A stretch of 64,000 bases of DNA from Tsukamurella paurometabola DSM 20162 (GTDB lineage: Bacteria; Actinomycetota; Actinomycetes; Mycobacteriales; Mycobacteriaceae), in contig NC_014158.1 in assembly GCF_000092225.1 (NCBI RefSeq), forward strand, positions 434,001-498,000, given 5' to 3'. Position 1 is the first letter of the stretch. Each line of letters begins with the position of its first letter. This document shows, one piece after another, positions 18,913 through 27,912 of this stretch. The notes under the pieces were generated by a model, which worked only from the letters and a program-made list of their open reading frames with translations, ran no database searches and had not been told where the DNA came from. Position numbers and translations under genes: made by a program.

Positions 18913-19915
18913 CGCGCCGCAGCCGTTCCACCGCGGTGTGCAGCAACCACGCCAGCGGGACGGTGAGCACGGTGGTCACCACCGCGATCGGCCCCGTCGA
19001 GCCCTGGAACAGCGACCAGCCGAACAGGTCCAGCACCACCACGTCCATCACCATCACGTGGATCAGGAAGAACTCGTAGCTGATCCCGCCCAGCCACACC
19101 ATCGGCCGAGACGCCAGTACGCGCGACGGCCCACTCGCCGCCCACGCCACCAGCACGCCGCCGATCAGCGCCTCCAGCAGGTACTTCAACACGCCCTGAC
19201 CGGGATTCGGTAGGGCGAGGTCGATGGGACCGGCCAACGGCGTGAGCAACACCGCGTACGAGAGCATCGCGGCGGCGAGCAGCGCCCGCCGGCGAAGTGG
19301 GGTCCAGTGCACCCGATCGGCGAAGAGCGCCACAGTGATTCCCGCGGCGAACGCGGCGGCGTAGCTCGGCGGCCAGGTGCGCGCCGTTTTCCCGAACAGC
19401 TCGGTGGCCGTGACCAGCGCGACCCAGCCGGCGGTCAGCGCCGTCATTGCAGCCGGTACTACCCAGGATCGCGGCGCCCGCCGCACCAGAGCGATGCCGA
19501 TCAGCGGGAGCACCAGGTAGAAGGCCACCTCGACGCACATGCTCCACATCTGCGCCAGTCCGGTGTGCACGTGTCCCACCCCGTACACCTGCACGAACAG
19601 CATGTTCCGCAGGTAGCCGCCCCAGCCATGACCGGAATCCGAGGGGTCGGATCGCCACATGTAGATCAGGTAGACCGCGGTGACCACCGCCCAGTACGCG
19701 GGCAGGATGCGCCACGCGCGATGTGCGAAGTACCTTCGGACATCGGCGGTCCCGGTGAGCCAGGGGCGCACCAGCAGGTAGCCGGAGAGTGCGAAGAACA
19801 CCGGTACCGCCGTCTCCAGCCGGGCGTACGCGGCGCCCCAGGCGTCGGGCGTGAAATCGCCCGCCCAGAAGGCGGCGTGCGTGACGCACACCGCGAACGC
19901 GGCCGACGCGCGCAA
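18890..19915 (-). CDS. Acyltransferase family 3 membrane protein with unresolved start
   Basis: From the only standard start in frame (TTG 19915) it is 341 residues with about ten membrane helices. FFALSGYLLVRP, the arginine run in RYFAHRAWRILPAY, and AQMWSMCVEVAFYLVLP are family-3 acyltransferase features. The conserved beginning, RIPALTGLRASAAF, is encoded just upstream in the same frame, but the 17 codons between 19916 and the stop codon of the preceding gene (TGA, 19967-19969) contain no ATG, GTG or TTG. ATC at 19961-19963 or readthrough are possible. Paired with the YhgE-type gene; probably acylates an exported envelope molecule. Confidence 0.75.
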   Translation of the reverse strand: MRASAAFAVCVTHAAFWAGDFTPDAWGAAYARLETAVPVFFALSGYLLVRPWLTGTADVRRYFAHRAWRILPAYWAVVTAVYLIYMWRSDPSDSGHGWGGYLRNMLFVQVYGVGHVHTGLAQMWSMCVEVAFYLVLPLIGIALVRRAPRSWVVPAAMTALTAGWVALVTATELFGKTARTWPPSYAAAFAAGITVALFADRVHWTPLRRRALLAAAMLSYAVLLTPLAGPIDLALPNPGQGVLKYLLEALIGGVLVAWAASGPSRVLASRPMVWLGGISYEFFLIHVMVMDVVVLDLFGWSLFQGSTGPIAVVTTVLTVPLAWLLHTAVERLRRATRATGR

Positions 19916-19966
19916 CCCCGTCAGTGCGGGGATGCGCTCGGCGGGAGCGGTGGGGGCGACGATGGG

Positions 19967-21967
19967 TCAGATCTTGATCGCGGGCATCAACCGGTCGAGG
20001 TTCCACAACCGGTTCCGTCTCGCGGAGAGGCACGAGACGGTCACGGAGACGACCCACAGGAACACCAACACGGCGACCGCCTGCCAGAGCCGGTGGTCGA
20101 TTCCGCCGGAGACCAACTGGCGCAATCCATTCACGCCATAGGTCATCGGGTCGTACTTGTGCAGCACCTGGAAGGGTCGGGCGGTGGTCTCCACCGGATA
20201 CATGCCGCCGGAACTCACCAGTTGCAGCATGAGCAGCGCCATGATCAGCACGCGGCCCACCGCCGGCCCCACGAGGGCGTTCACCGCCTGGGTGAACGCC
20301 ACGAAGGCGAGGGAGACGCCCAACATGAACAAGAACATGCCCACCGGGTGGGCGACCTCCAGTCCGAGGGCGAACCGCACCACGCAGTACAGGATCACGG
20401 CCTGGCACAGCGCGATCGCCGCCGCCGGGAGATAGCTCGCCATCACCACCCGGATCGCCAGCACCTCCGCCGCGATGGCGCGGTTCTGCAAGGGCCGGAA
20501 CACCATCCACAGCACGAGCGCCCCGAAGAACAATGCGAGCGTGAGGAAGAACGGCGCCATACCGGTACCGAAGTTCGGGGCCCGGTTCTCGTGCGTCGAG
20601 TCGAGCTGCACCGGGCCGCCGATGGTCGAAGCCACCTGGGAGGTCTGCTCCTGCGACCACTTCGGGACGGACTGCGCCCCTTCCCCGAGCTTCGTCGCGA
20701 GCTCCCGGCTGCCGTCCTTCAGTTGCACGGTGCCCGTTGCGAGCTGGCCGGCGCCCGACGAGAGCTGCGTGATGCCGTTGTCCAGCTGGGCGTTACCGGC
20801 GGCCACCTGGGCGGCACCGTCGCGCAACTGGGTGAGCTTGGCGGTCAGATCGTCGCCCGTGCCGCCCACCTTCGACAGTACGGTCTGGAGCGGGCTGCCC
20901 GGGGTGCGCAGCTGTTCGGTGAGCGCGATCGCCCCGTTCTGGGCGGCGATGATCTGCTGTTTCGTCTGCTCGGTCACCGACGCCTGGGCCAGCTGCCCGC
21001 GTATCGCGCGTAGGCCGTCCGCGGCCTGTCGGGCAGCTGGGTCGGGGCTCGCGGCGAGCTGACGGATCGCGGCATCGATACCGGCGAGCGCCGTGTCCTG
21101 CGTCTTGACGAACACCCCGGCCTTATCGGCGGCCTCGACCAATGCCGTAGCGCTCTGCTGCAACTCGGCGGTGTTCCCACCCAGGCCGGAGAGCGCACGA
21201 GTCACCGCGAGGATCGGATCGGTGGCCTGGTTGATGCCGTCCGAGAGCTGCTGCGACCCCGTCTTCAACTGGGCCGATCCCGTTTTCGCAGTCGCCAGGC
21301 CGTCGGCGAGCTTGGCGGCACCGTCGTTCGCGGTCACCAGCCCGTCGGCCAGCTTCCCCGCCCCGTCGGCGGCCTGCTCGATCCCCGCTCCGGCCGTGAT
21401 CATCATGGACAGCACCTGGTTGACGGCCTGCCCGGACACCCTGGTCGAGACCGCGTTGAGCACCTGCGCCATCGCGGTCTGTCCGATGGTCGAGCTGATG
21501 TAGTTGTTGGCATCGTTGTAGACGGCCCGCAGCTGCGCCTTCTCGGGCTTCCCCGTCATCGGCGAGGCGATCGCCGAGGAGAAGTTCTCCGGCAGCTCCA
21601 GCATGAAGTAGTACGTGCCGTCCTTGACTCCCTGCCGCGCCTCCGCCGGCGAGACGATGTTCCAGTCCAGGCTCTTGTCGTCCTTGAGCGACTTCTCGAC
21701 CTCGGCGCCCGCGTTGATCTTCTGATCCTTGACGATAGTGCCCTTGTCGGCGTTCACCAGCGCCACCGGCATCTTGTTGACGTTGCCGAACGGGTCCCAG
21801 AAGGCCCACAGGTACAGCGCGCCGTACACCAGCGGCAGCAGCATGAGCACCACGATCGCGGCGCGCGTCATCCGGCTGCGGCCGAAGCGCTTGATCTCGG
21901 AGCCGAAGGCGAGGCCGGCGGCGATCGGAACGGTGTTGCTCCGCTTCGGGGACTTCTTGTCGGACAT
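19967..21967 (-). CDS. YhgE/Pip (DUF3533-like) ABC-2 type membrane protein
   Basis: 666 residues. One N-terminal helix (about 35-57), a large external region (about 60-470), then five or six C-terminal helices of ABC-2 permease type. The external part starts with the family's substrate-like domain (KMPVALVNADKG) and runs into a long coiled segment of repeated L-x-x-G units (LADGLATAKTGSAQL, LSDGINQATD, QLSSGAGQLATG). This is the YhgE/phage-infection-protein family, often exporters of lipids or small molecules. It follows a degenerate ABC-ATPase gene by 5 bp and precedes an acyltransferase, suggesting a three-gene export-and-modification unit. Confidence 0.88.
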   Translation of the reverse strand: MSDKKSPKRSNTVPIAAGLAFGSEIKRFGRSRMTRAAIVVLMLLPLVYGALYLWAFWDPFGNVNKMPVALVNADKGTIVKDQKINAGAEVEKSLKDDKSLDWNIVSPAEARQGVKDGTYYFMLELPENFSSAIASPMTGKPEKAQLRAVYNDANNYISSTIGQTAMAQVLNAVSTRVSGQAVNQVLSMMITAGAGIEQAADGAGKLADGLVTANDGAAKLADGLATAKTGSAQLKTGSQQLSDGINQATDPILAVTRALSGLGGNTAELQQSATALVEAADKAGVFVKTQDTALAGIDAAIRQLAASPDPAARQAADGLRAIRGQLAQASVTEQTKQQIIAAQNGAIALTEQLRTPGSPLQTVLSKVGGTGDDLTAKLTQLRDGAAQVAAGNAQLDNGITQLSSGAGQLATGTVQLKDGSRELATKLGEGAQSVPKWSQEQTSQVASTIGGPVQLDSTHENRAPNFGTGMAPFFLTLALFFGALVLWMVFRPLQNRAIAAEVLAIRVVMASYLPAAAIALCQAVILYCVVRFALGLEVAHPVGMFLFMLGVSLAFVAFTQAVNALVGPAVGRVLIMALLMLQLVSSGGMYPVETTARPFQVLHKYDPMTYGVNGLRQLVSGGIDHRLWQAVAVLVFLWVVSVTVSCLSARRNRLWNLDRLMPAIKI

Positions 21968-21972
21968 GGAGA

Positions 21973-22641
21973 TCAGTCCTTCCGGGTGAGCGCGCGGCGG
22001 TCGTGCAGGGTGTGCTGCGGTGCGGTGCCGCCGAGGGGGTTGGTGACCCCGACGATCACGGTGTAGCGGGTCGCGATGGCGCCGAGGCGCTGCACGGCGT
22101 CGGCGCGACCGGGATTGTCGCGGACCTGTTCCAGATCACCGACGATGAGAATCGGCCGGTTCCCCAACAGGGCCAGGGTGATCCGCAACAGGAACAGCTG
22201 CAAATCGGTGAGCTCGACGATGGGCGTCTTCGGTTCGGGGCGGTCCAGCTCGCCGAACACCTGGTCCATCTCCAGCCGGCCGGCGCTCAGCGGCACCATC
22301 GAATACCACGGCGCCAGCCAGCGCCGCTGCTCCGACAGCACGGTCTCGACGGAGACCGACTCGTCCAGTTCGTCGATGTCCGCGAAAGCGGCGATGGCGC
22401 ACTTCTTGCGGATCTCGCCCGGGCTGGTCGCGCCCAGGGCGTCGACGGTGCCGTGCGTGGGCTTGAGCCGGCCGGCGAGCGTGAGCAGCAGCGCGTCCTG
22501 GTCGCGCCCCGCGGGCATCTGCACCGCGTGCAGGCCGGGGCCGAACTCCAGATCGATGCCCTGGAACAACGGGCCGTGCTCTCCGTCGACCCCGATGTTC
22601 ACCGCCGTGAGTTGCACGTCGTTCGGCTGGTCATCGTCCAT
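21973..22641 (-). CDS. Degenerate ABC-type ATPase homologue
   Basis: 222 residues from ATG 22641, with GGAG 8 nt upstream (an in-frame GTG at 22650 is too close to it). The fold order is that of an ABC ATPase: FQGIDLEFGPGLHAVQ (beta strand before P-loop), PAGRDQDALLLTLAGRL where a Walker A would be but without G-K-S/T, VELTDLQLFLLRITLAL in place of LSGGQ, and NRPILIVGDLEQV as a Walker B lacking the usual D-E. It therefore probably cannot hydrolyse ATP. It is coupled to the YhgE-type permease 5 bp downstream and may regulate or scaffold it. Confidence 0.72.
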   Translation of the reverse strand: MDDDQPNDVQLTAVNIGVDGEHGPLFQGIDLEFGPGLHAVQMPAGRDQDALLLTLAGRLKPTHGTVDALGATSPGEIRKKCAIAAFADIDELDESVSVETVLSEQRRWLAPWYSMVPLSAGRLEMDQVFGELDRPEPKTPIVELTDLQLFLLRITLALLGNRPILIVGDLEQVRDNPGRADAVQRLGAIATRYTVIVGVTNPLGGTAPQHTLHDRRALTRKD

Positions 22642-22745
22642 GCGGGGCACTCCGGAGGTCGTCGGCGCAAGTCGGTAGCAATCCTACGGTGGCTGCCCGA
22701 CGGTGCGGCGCGCACGTCGGGCGGACCGTCGGGCCCGGGAACGGG

Positions 22746-22780
22746 CGAGGGCGCCCCGACCGGTGGTCGGAGCGCCCTCG
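22746..22780 (-). terminator. Terminator hairpin downstream of fadE5
   Basis: Arms CGAGGGCGC / GCGCCCTCG (22746-22754 and 22772-22780) enclose a further CCGACC-GGT-GGTCGG stem, giving a long nearly continuous hairpin. It begins 24 nt after the fadE5 stop. Confidence 0.75.
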
Positions 22781-22803
22781 AGGTTCGTGTCGCTAGACGA
22801 CGA

Positions 22804-24636
22804 TCAGAACGCAGCCTCGTCGAGCTCCATCGGCTCGTTGTCGACCGCGGCGACGACGTCCTTGACCGAGGTCAGCAGCGGCAGCATGTTGGCGGCGAAG
22901 AACTTCGCGACGCCGACCTTGCCCTCGTAGAAGGACTTGTCGGCACCGGAGGCGCCGCCGTCGAGCTTGGCCTGCGCGATCACGGCCTGGTGCAGCAGGC
23001 GCCAGCCCACCATGAGGTCGCCGAAGGCCATCAGGAAGCGCACCGAGCCGAGGCCCACCTTGTACAGCTCCTTGGGCTCCTGCTGCGAGGCGAGCGCGAA
23101 ACCGGTGAGCGTGGCGGCCATCGCCTGCACGTCCTCGGTGGCGGTCTTCAGCAGGGCGATGTCCGCGGCGAAGGCGCCACCGGCGTTGGCCTCGATGAAC
23201 TTGGTGATCTCACCGGCCACGTGGCCCAGGGCGGCACCGCGATCGCGGAGGATCTTGCGGAAGAAGAAGTCCTGCGCCTGGATGGCGGTGGTGCCCTCGT
23301 ACAGCGAGTCGATCTTCGAATCCCGGACGTACTGCTCGATCGGGTAGTCCTGCAGGAAGCCCGATCCGCCGAAGGTCTGCAGCGACTCGGTGCCCAGCAG
23401 GGTGAACGCCCGCTCGGAGCCCACGCCCTTGACGATCGGGAGCAGCAGATCGTTGACCTTGTAGGCCATCTCCTCGTCGGCGCCGGAGACCGGGGTCGCG
23501 GTGCGGACGTCCTGGTGCGCAGCGGTGTACAGGTACACGGCGCGCAGACCCTCGGCGTACGCCTTCTGGGTGAGCAGCGAGCGACGCACGTCCGGGTGGT
23601 GCGTGATGGTCACGCGCGGCGCGGTCTTGTCGGCCATCTGGGTCAGATCGGCGCCCTGCACGCGCTGCTTGGCGTAGTCCAGCGCGTTGAGGTAGCCGGT
23701 CGACAGGGTGCCGATGGCCTTGGTGCCCACCATCATACGAGCGTGCTCGATCACCTTGAACATCTGCGCGATGCCCTTGATCTCCTCGCCCACGAGCCAG
23801 CCCTTGGCCGGGATGCCGTGGCCGCCGAAGGTCAGTTCACAGGTGGTGGAGGTCTTGATGCCCATCTTGTGCTCGACGTTGGTCACGAAGGCGCCGTTGT
23901 GCTCGCCCAGGTTGCCGTCCTCGTCGAAGTGGTACTTCGGAACGAAGTACAGGCCCAGGCCCTTGGTGCCCGGGGCGCCGCCCTCGGGGCGAGCCAGCAC
24001 GAGGTGGAAGGTGGACTCGAACATGTCGTCCACGGTGGCCGAGGTGATGAAACGCTTCACGCCCTCGATGTGCCAGGAGCCGTCCTCCTGCTTGATGGCC
24101 TTGGTACGGCCTGCGCCCACGTCCGAGCCGGCATCCGGCTCGGTGAGCACCATGGTGGCGTTCCAGTTGCGCTCGGCGGCGATCTTCGCCCACTTCTTCT
24201 GCTCGTCGGTGCCCTCGTCGAAGAGGATCTGCGCGAAGCCGGGACCGGCGGCGAACATGAAGATCGGGGGGTTGGCGCCCAGGAACAGTTCACCGATGCC
24301 CCAGTACAGCGAGCGGGGCACATCGGTGCCACCCAGCTCGTCGTTCAGGCCGAGGTAGGCCCACCCACCGTCGGCGAAGATGGCCTGCGACTTCTTGAAG
24401 GCCTCGTTGATCTTGGCCTCGTGGGTCTCCGGATCGAAGACCGGCGGGTTGCGGTCGGCCTCGGCGAAGGACTCGGCGATGGGGCCCTCGGCCTGACGGG
24501 CCGCCTCGCGCAGCATCTCCTTGGCGGTGTCGGTGTCGAGGTCGCCGTACGCGCCCGACTCCAGCACCTCACCGACGCCGAGGTCCTCGAAGAGGTTGAA
24601 CTCGATGTCGCGCACGTTGCTCTTGTAATGGCCCAT
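22804..24636 (-). CDS. fadE5: Acyl-CoA dehydrogenase FadE5
   Basis: 610 residues, the long FadE5 type with an added C-terminal helical domain. Key features: [10 protein letters not shown] (165-174, FAD/substrate loop), an [19 protein letters not shown] helix typical of the dehydrogenase fold, and Glu447 in LYEGTTAIQ as the likely catalytic base. It oxidises acyl-CoA to 2-enoyl-CoA with FAD. Two tandem TTACY-N4-RGTAA sites precede it, tying it to fadA2/fabG4/htdX through a common regulator. Corresponds to Rv0244c. The opposite strand carries a long open frame that is a codon-bias shadow. Confidence 0.95.
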   Translation of the reverse strand: MGHYKSNVRDIEFNLFEDLGVGEVLESGAYGDLDTDTAKEMLREAARQAEGPIAESFAEADRNPPVFDPETHEAKINEAFKKSQAIFADGGWAYLGLNDELGGTDVPRSLYWGIGELFLGANPPIFMFAAGPGFAQILFDEGTDEQKKWAKIAAERNWNATMVLTEPDAGSDVGAGRTKAIKQEDGSWHIEGVKRFITSATVDDMFESTFHLVLARPEGGAPGTKGLGLYFVPKYHFDEDGNLGEHNGAFVTNVEHKMGIKTSTTCELTFGGHGIPAKGWLVGEEIKGIAQMFKVIEHARMMVGTKAIGTLSTGYLNALDYAKQRVQGADLTQMADKTAPRVTITHHPDVRRSLLTQKAYAEGLRAVYLYTAAHQDVRTATPVSGADEEMAYKVNDLLLPIVKGVGSERAFTLLGTESLQTFGGSGFLQDYPIEQYVRDSKIDSLYEGTTAIQAQDFFFRKILRDRGAALGHVAGEITKFIEANAGGAFAADIALLKTATEDVQAMAATLTGFALASQQEPKELYKVGLGSVRFLMAFGDLMVGWRLLHQAVIAQAKLDGGASGADKSFYEGKVGVAKFFAANMLPLLTSVKDVVAAVDNEPMELDEAAF

Positions 24637-24684
24637 GGGGCTGTTCCACCTTCGTGATTCGAGCTGATGTGTTGCAAGCTGTCG

Positions 24685-24713
24685 TTACCAGCCAGTAAGT
24701 TACCAGTCGGTAA
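24685..24713. promoter_or_regulatory. Tandem operators upstream of fadE5
   Basis: TTACCAGCCAGTAA (24685-24698) and TTACCAGTCGGTAA (24700-24713) both match TTACY-N4-RGTAA, repeated with a 15-bp period. They lie 49-77 bp before the fadE5 start, so in the promoter. This is the strongest of the three occurrences in the window. Confidence 0.7.
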
Positions 24714-24776
24714 TAACGTGAATATTAACGCTCTCGCCGCGTGCGAACAAGTGCAAGCACTCGCGCGCGATTCAGG

Positions 24777-25508
24777 TCACTGCCAGCGGCGGCGCGCGCG
24801 TACCGCGAGGTCAACCCCCGTTCCGTGGTGCGGATCACTTTCTCGCCACTCGACGTGCTCGACCACCATGTCCTCCGGGAGCGCGGCGGACACCTCTGCC
24901 GCGCCGAAAGTGGGCAATCCGTCGTGGCCCTCCAGTCGCTCGTGCGCCAGGAGCAGCAGTAGCCCTCCCGGTGCGAGCGCGTGCGCCGCCCGCGCGATGG
25001 CGCCCGCCCGTTGCTCCGCATCGGGGTGCACGTACGCCCAGATCGCCAGGTCGTAAGGGGAGTTCGGAATCTCGTCGACGGTCACATCGAGCGGGGTCCA
25101 GTGCAGGCGGGCTCGGACGGTGCGCGGCTGCCGCGCCGCGACCGTCGCGGCCTTGTCGAGACCCACGCGGGAGAAGTCCACCGCGGTCACGTCCCAGGCG
25201 CGGGTGGCCAGCCACAGCGCGTGTCTGCCCTCACCGGCACCCACATCGAGCGCGCGGCCGGGCGGCAGGATCGTCACCTGCTCGACGATCCACGGATCGG
25301 GCGGAGCGCCCCACACCAGATCGGTGGAGCGGTAACGGGCGTCCCAGGCCTCGGCGTCGCGGATCTGCCGCTCCTCGCGGGCCAGCGCGTCCGGCGACAG
25401 CGGACCGAGGGTGCCCTCCTCCCGCTCCTGGTCGGCGCGGTCGATGCCGTCGGGGGAGACGGTATCGGGGGCGGCGTGCTTCGGACCGGCACCGTCGGGG
25501 GTGCTCAC
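24777..25508 (-). CDS. Class I SAM-dependent methyltransferase
   Basis: 243 residues from GTG 25508. SAM-binding motif I is RALDVGAGEGRHALWLA, with motif post-I VTAVDFS following, and motif II-like YDLAIWAYVHPD; the WGAPPDPWI stretch before motif I resembles thiopurine/tellurite-type methyltransferases. Substrate not deducible. The first 4 bp overlap the nfo stop (GTGA), so it is translationally coupled behind endonuclease IV. The N-terminal 50 residues are charged and low in conservation signals. Confidence 0.85.
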   Translation of the reverse strand: MSTPDGAGPKHAAPDTVSPDGIDRADQEREEGTLGPLSPDALAREERQIRDAEAWDARYRSTDLVWGAPPDPWIVEQVTILPPGRALDVGAGEGRHALWLATRAWDVTAVDFSRVGLDKAATVAARQPRTVRARLHWTPLDVTVDEIPNSPYDLAIWAYVHPDAEQRAGAIARAAHALAPGGLLLLLAHERLEGHDGLPTFGAAEVSAALPEDMVVEHVEWRESDPHHGTGVDLAVRARRRWQ

Positions 25509-26275
25509 AGCAGTGCCTCCTTGAGATAGGCCACATCGTCGGCCAGGCCGTCGGCCGGCGTCTCCAGAATGACCGGGGCATCGGCGGCCCGCGCCACATC
25601 CGCCAGCAGGTCGGGGTCGATGGTGCCGTCCTGCAGGTTGGCGTGCCGGTCCCGTGCTGAATCGAACTCGTCGCGCGAGTTGTTCAGGTGCACCAGGTCG
25701 ATCCGGCCGGTGATCGCCAGCACTCGCTCGACGATGCCCAGCAACTCTTCGCCGCCCGCCCAGGCGTGGCAGGTGTCCAGGCAGAAACCGGCGCCCTGAT
25801 CGCCCACCGCATCCCAGAGCCGGTCAATGGTCTCCAACTGCCGCGCGATGGCGCCGTCGCCGCCCGCGGTGTTCTCGATGAGGATCGGCACGCCGAAGCC
25901 GCCCTTCTCCTCCTGGCGGGTAAAGAGCTTGCGCCAGTTGTCGATTCCGCCCTGCAGGTCTTCGCCGTCGCGCAGGTGGCCGCCGTGCACCACGAGCCCG
26001 AAGGCACCGAGGTCGGCGGCCGCGGCCGCCTGCTGTTCGACCGCCTTGCGGCTCGGCATGCGCAGGCGGTTGTTCAGACTCGCCACGTTGATCACGTACG
26101 CCGAGTGCACGACGATCTCGAGCGGCGAGTCCCTGAGTGCCTGTGTTTGCGGGTGCGGCTCCGGCTTCTTCCAGCTCTGTGGGTCCGCGACGAACATTTG
26201 GATCACGTCCACGCCGAGGCTCTCCGCCGTCTCGACGGGGTGGGTGTCGCTGCGGACGTGGGCACCGATTCGCAT
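25505..26275 (-). CDS. nfo: Deoxyribonuclease IV (AP endonuclease)
   Basis: 256 residues, AP endonuclease family 2 TIM barrel. Metal-binding signatures are visible: RIGAHVRS, IVVHSAYVINVAS, VVHGGHLRDGED, PILIENTAGG, FCLDTCHAWAGG, HLNNSRDEFDSARDRHANL and VILETP. It cuts the backbone 5' of abasic sites in base excision repair using a three-zinc cluster. A TAGGCT hexamer (26282-26287) lies 6 nt before the ATG, so the message is leaderless. It is co-transcribed with the methyltransferase. Confidence 0.93.
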   Translation of the reverse strand: MRIGAHVRSDTHPVETAESLGVDVIQMFVADPQSWKKPEPHPQTQALRDSPLEIVVHSAYVINVASLNNRLRMPSRKAVEQQAAAAADLGAFGLVVHGGHLRDGEDLQGGIDNWRKLFTRQEEKGGFGVPILIENTAGGDGAIARQLETIDRLWDAVGDQGAGFCLDTCHAWAGGEELLGIVERVLAITGRIDLVHLNNSRDEFDSARDRHANLQDGTIDPDLLADVARAADAPVILETPADGLADDVAYLKEALL

Positions 26276-26417
26276 GGTTCCAGCCTATTGCCCCGGGACC
26301 GTCGCTGGCGAGCGTCCGAGCGCACCGCCTGTGGAGGACCACGGTCCTGTGGAGAACCGGCGTCGCGCGAGCTCCGTCCGACGGTGCCCGCCACGCCCGC
26401 GGGCCTAGCGTGACCGC

Positions 26418-27599
26418 ATGGTGGTGGGGGAGGCGCTGCGGGCGCCGCAATCGTGGACCGGCGGAACCGCCGAGGCGTACGACCGCTGGGCGGGATACGC
26501 GGTGCGGGCGACCGCGGAGCTCGACGCCGCGCTGCGGCGCGCGGAGGCGGAGATCGCCCGCGGCGGCCCGGGCCTCGCGGAGCGGCTCGCGGCGATCGAG
26601 CTTCCCGCCGCGGTACCCGTGCGGGAGGCGCCCGCCTCCGCTCCCGAACCGGCGGCGTGGACCCGTCACCGCGCGAACCGGGTCCGCTTGGCCGCGCAGC
26701 TGCGGGAGCTGCGCGCGATCGCGCGGCCCACGGCGGCCCAGCGACGGCGGCTCGCCATGGCCGAGACTGTCGCCGCCCGGCTCGCCGAACTGGACGGCGC
26801 CGTCGACCCGATCACCGGAGCCCGAGTGCCGGTGCAACTGCTCACGTACGAGCCGGAGGCCTTCGGAGGCGACGGTGCCGTGGTGGTCTCGATCGGTGAC
26901 CTCGCAGCCGCGGACCGGGTCGGCGTGCTGGTGCCGGGGATGGGCACCACGGCGGCCTCGCTCGGTGCCGTCGGCGGCGGTGCGGCGCGGCTGTACGCGG
27001 CCGCCCGGCGCGCCGACCCCGACGGCAGCGTGGCGGCGATCGCCTGGATCGGGTACGACGCGCCGTCGGGGAGGGGAGCGGCGGCCCAGGTGGTCACCGG
27101 GCACGCCGCGAGCCGCGGTGCCGAGCGGTTGCGCGCCGATCTGGCGGAAGTGAGCGCGATGGCGCCGGACGATGCCCGGACGGTGGTGTTCGGCCACAGC
27201 TACGGCGCGACGACGGCGGCGACGGCGGGCCGCCACGGCGCACTGGCCGGAACCGTCGACGCGATGGTCCTGTTCGGCGCACCCGGTGCCGGGCCGGTGC
27301 GGAGCGCCGCCGAACTCGGGCTCGCCGACGGCGTGTACGTGGCCCGCGACCGCGACGATCCGGTGCCACCCGGTGCGTTCCTCGGCGGTCTCGCGGGGCG
27401 CGCGCTGGGTATGGTGCCGGGGCTGATGGGGCTCGGTCTGGGCGTCGACCCCGCGGCCGAATCCTTCGGCGCAACAGCGATTGCCGCCGATGGTCCCACC
27501 GGGAGGCTCGGCGCGCATTCCGGTTACCTCGACGCCGCATCCCCGGCGCTGGCCGAGTTCGGCAGGATCCTCGCCGGGGTGCGCGACGATGCCCGGTGA
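26418..27599 (+). CDS. DUF1023 alpha/beta hydrolase
   Basis: 393 residues. The C-terminal half is an alpha/beta hydrolase of the DUF1023 type: VGVLVPGMGTT, then WIGYDAP, then nucleophile Ser261 in VVFGHSYGATTA. The N-terminal half is helical and begins with WTGGTAEAYDRW, a W-x-G turn like those of ESX/type VII substrates. DUF1023 proteins are common in actinobacteria and often neighbour WXG100/EspC-like genes. Leaderless start: TAGCGT at 26406-26411, 6 nt before ATG. It overlaps the next small gene by 11 bp. Confidence 0.87.
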   Translation: MVVGEALRAPQSWTGGTAEAYDRWAGYAVRATAELDAALRRAEAEIARGGPGLAERLAAIELPAAVPVREAPASAPEPAAWTRHRANRVRLAAQLRELRAIARPTAAQRRRLAMAETVAARLAELDGAVDPITGARVPVQLLTYEPEAFGGDGAVVVSIGDLAAADRVGVLVPGMGTTAASLGAVGGGAARLYAAARRADPDGSVAAIAWIGYDAPSGRGAAAQVVTGHAASRGAERLRADLAEVSAMAPDDARTVVFGHSYGATTAATAGRHGALAGTVDAMVLFGAPGAGPVRSAAELGLADGVYVARDRDDPVPPGAFLGGLAGRALGMVPGLMGLGLGVDPAAESFGATAIAADGPTGRLGAHSGYLDAASPALAEFGRILAGVRDDAR

Positions 27600-27912
27600 T
27601 GCGCTCGATTCCGCGGCGGTGGAGCGGCTCGCGCACCGCTGGGAGCGGGCTGCCGCGGAGCTGCGGGCGCGCGCGGCGGCCTGGTCGGGGCGAGGGGATG
27701 CCACCGATTTCGGGCCCCGCGCCACCGCGGCACTCACCGCCCACGCGGAGGCGGCGAGTGCTGCGGCGCAGCGGTTACGGGACTACTGCGCCACGGTGCG
27801 CGCGGTCGACTCCGAGGGCGCACGCAGTGTGTACCAGGCGATCGCGGCGGCCACCAGCATGAGCACCGCGCCGATCGAGGAGGTGATCACGACACCGGTC
27901 TCGAAGGCCTGA
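27589..27912 (+). CDS. Small helical protein, EspC/WXG100-like partner of the hydrolase
   Basis: 107 residues from ATG 27589, overlapping the hydrolase stop by 11 bp. Two amphipathic Ala/Arg-rich helices surround a central turn (WSGRGDATDFGP), followed by a helix ending AQRLRDYCATVRAVD; this helical-hairpin layout is like EspC/ESX-associated proteins. No definite family match. The last 130 bp run antisense to the 3' end of the MFS gene, an unusually large overlap, so the C-terminal part after about residue 65 may be fortuitous reading. Confidence 0.55.
   Translation: MPGDALDSAAVERLAHRWERAAAELRARAAAWSGRGDATDFGPRATAALTAHAEAASAAAQRLRDYCATVRAVDSEGARSVYQAIAAATSMSTAPIEEVITTPVSKA

Noticed and set aside
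22003-24657. 884-codon open frame on the plus strand opposite fadE5
   Set aside because: It is the mirror of fadE5, which has intact family motifs; the plus-strand product is a Leu/Gly/His-rich shadow caused by GC-biased codons.
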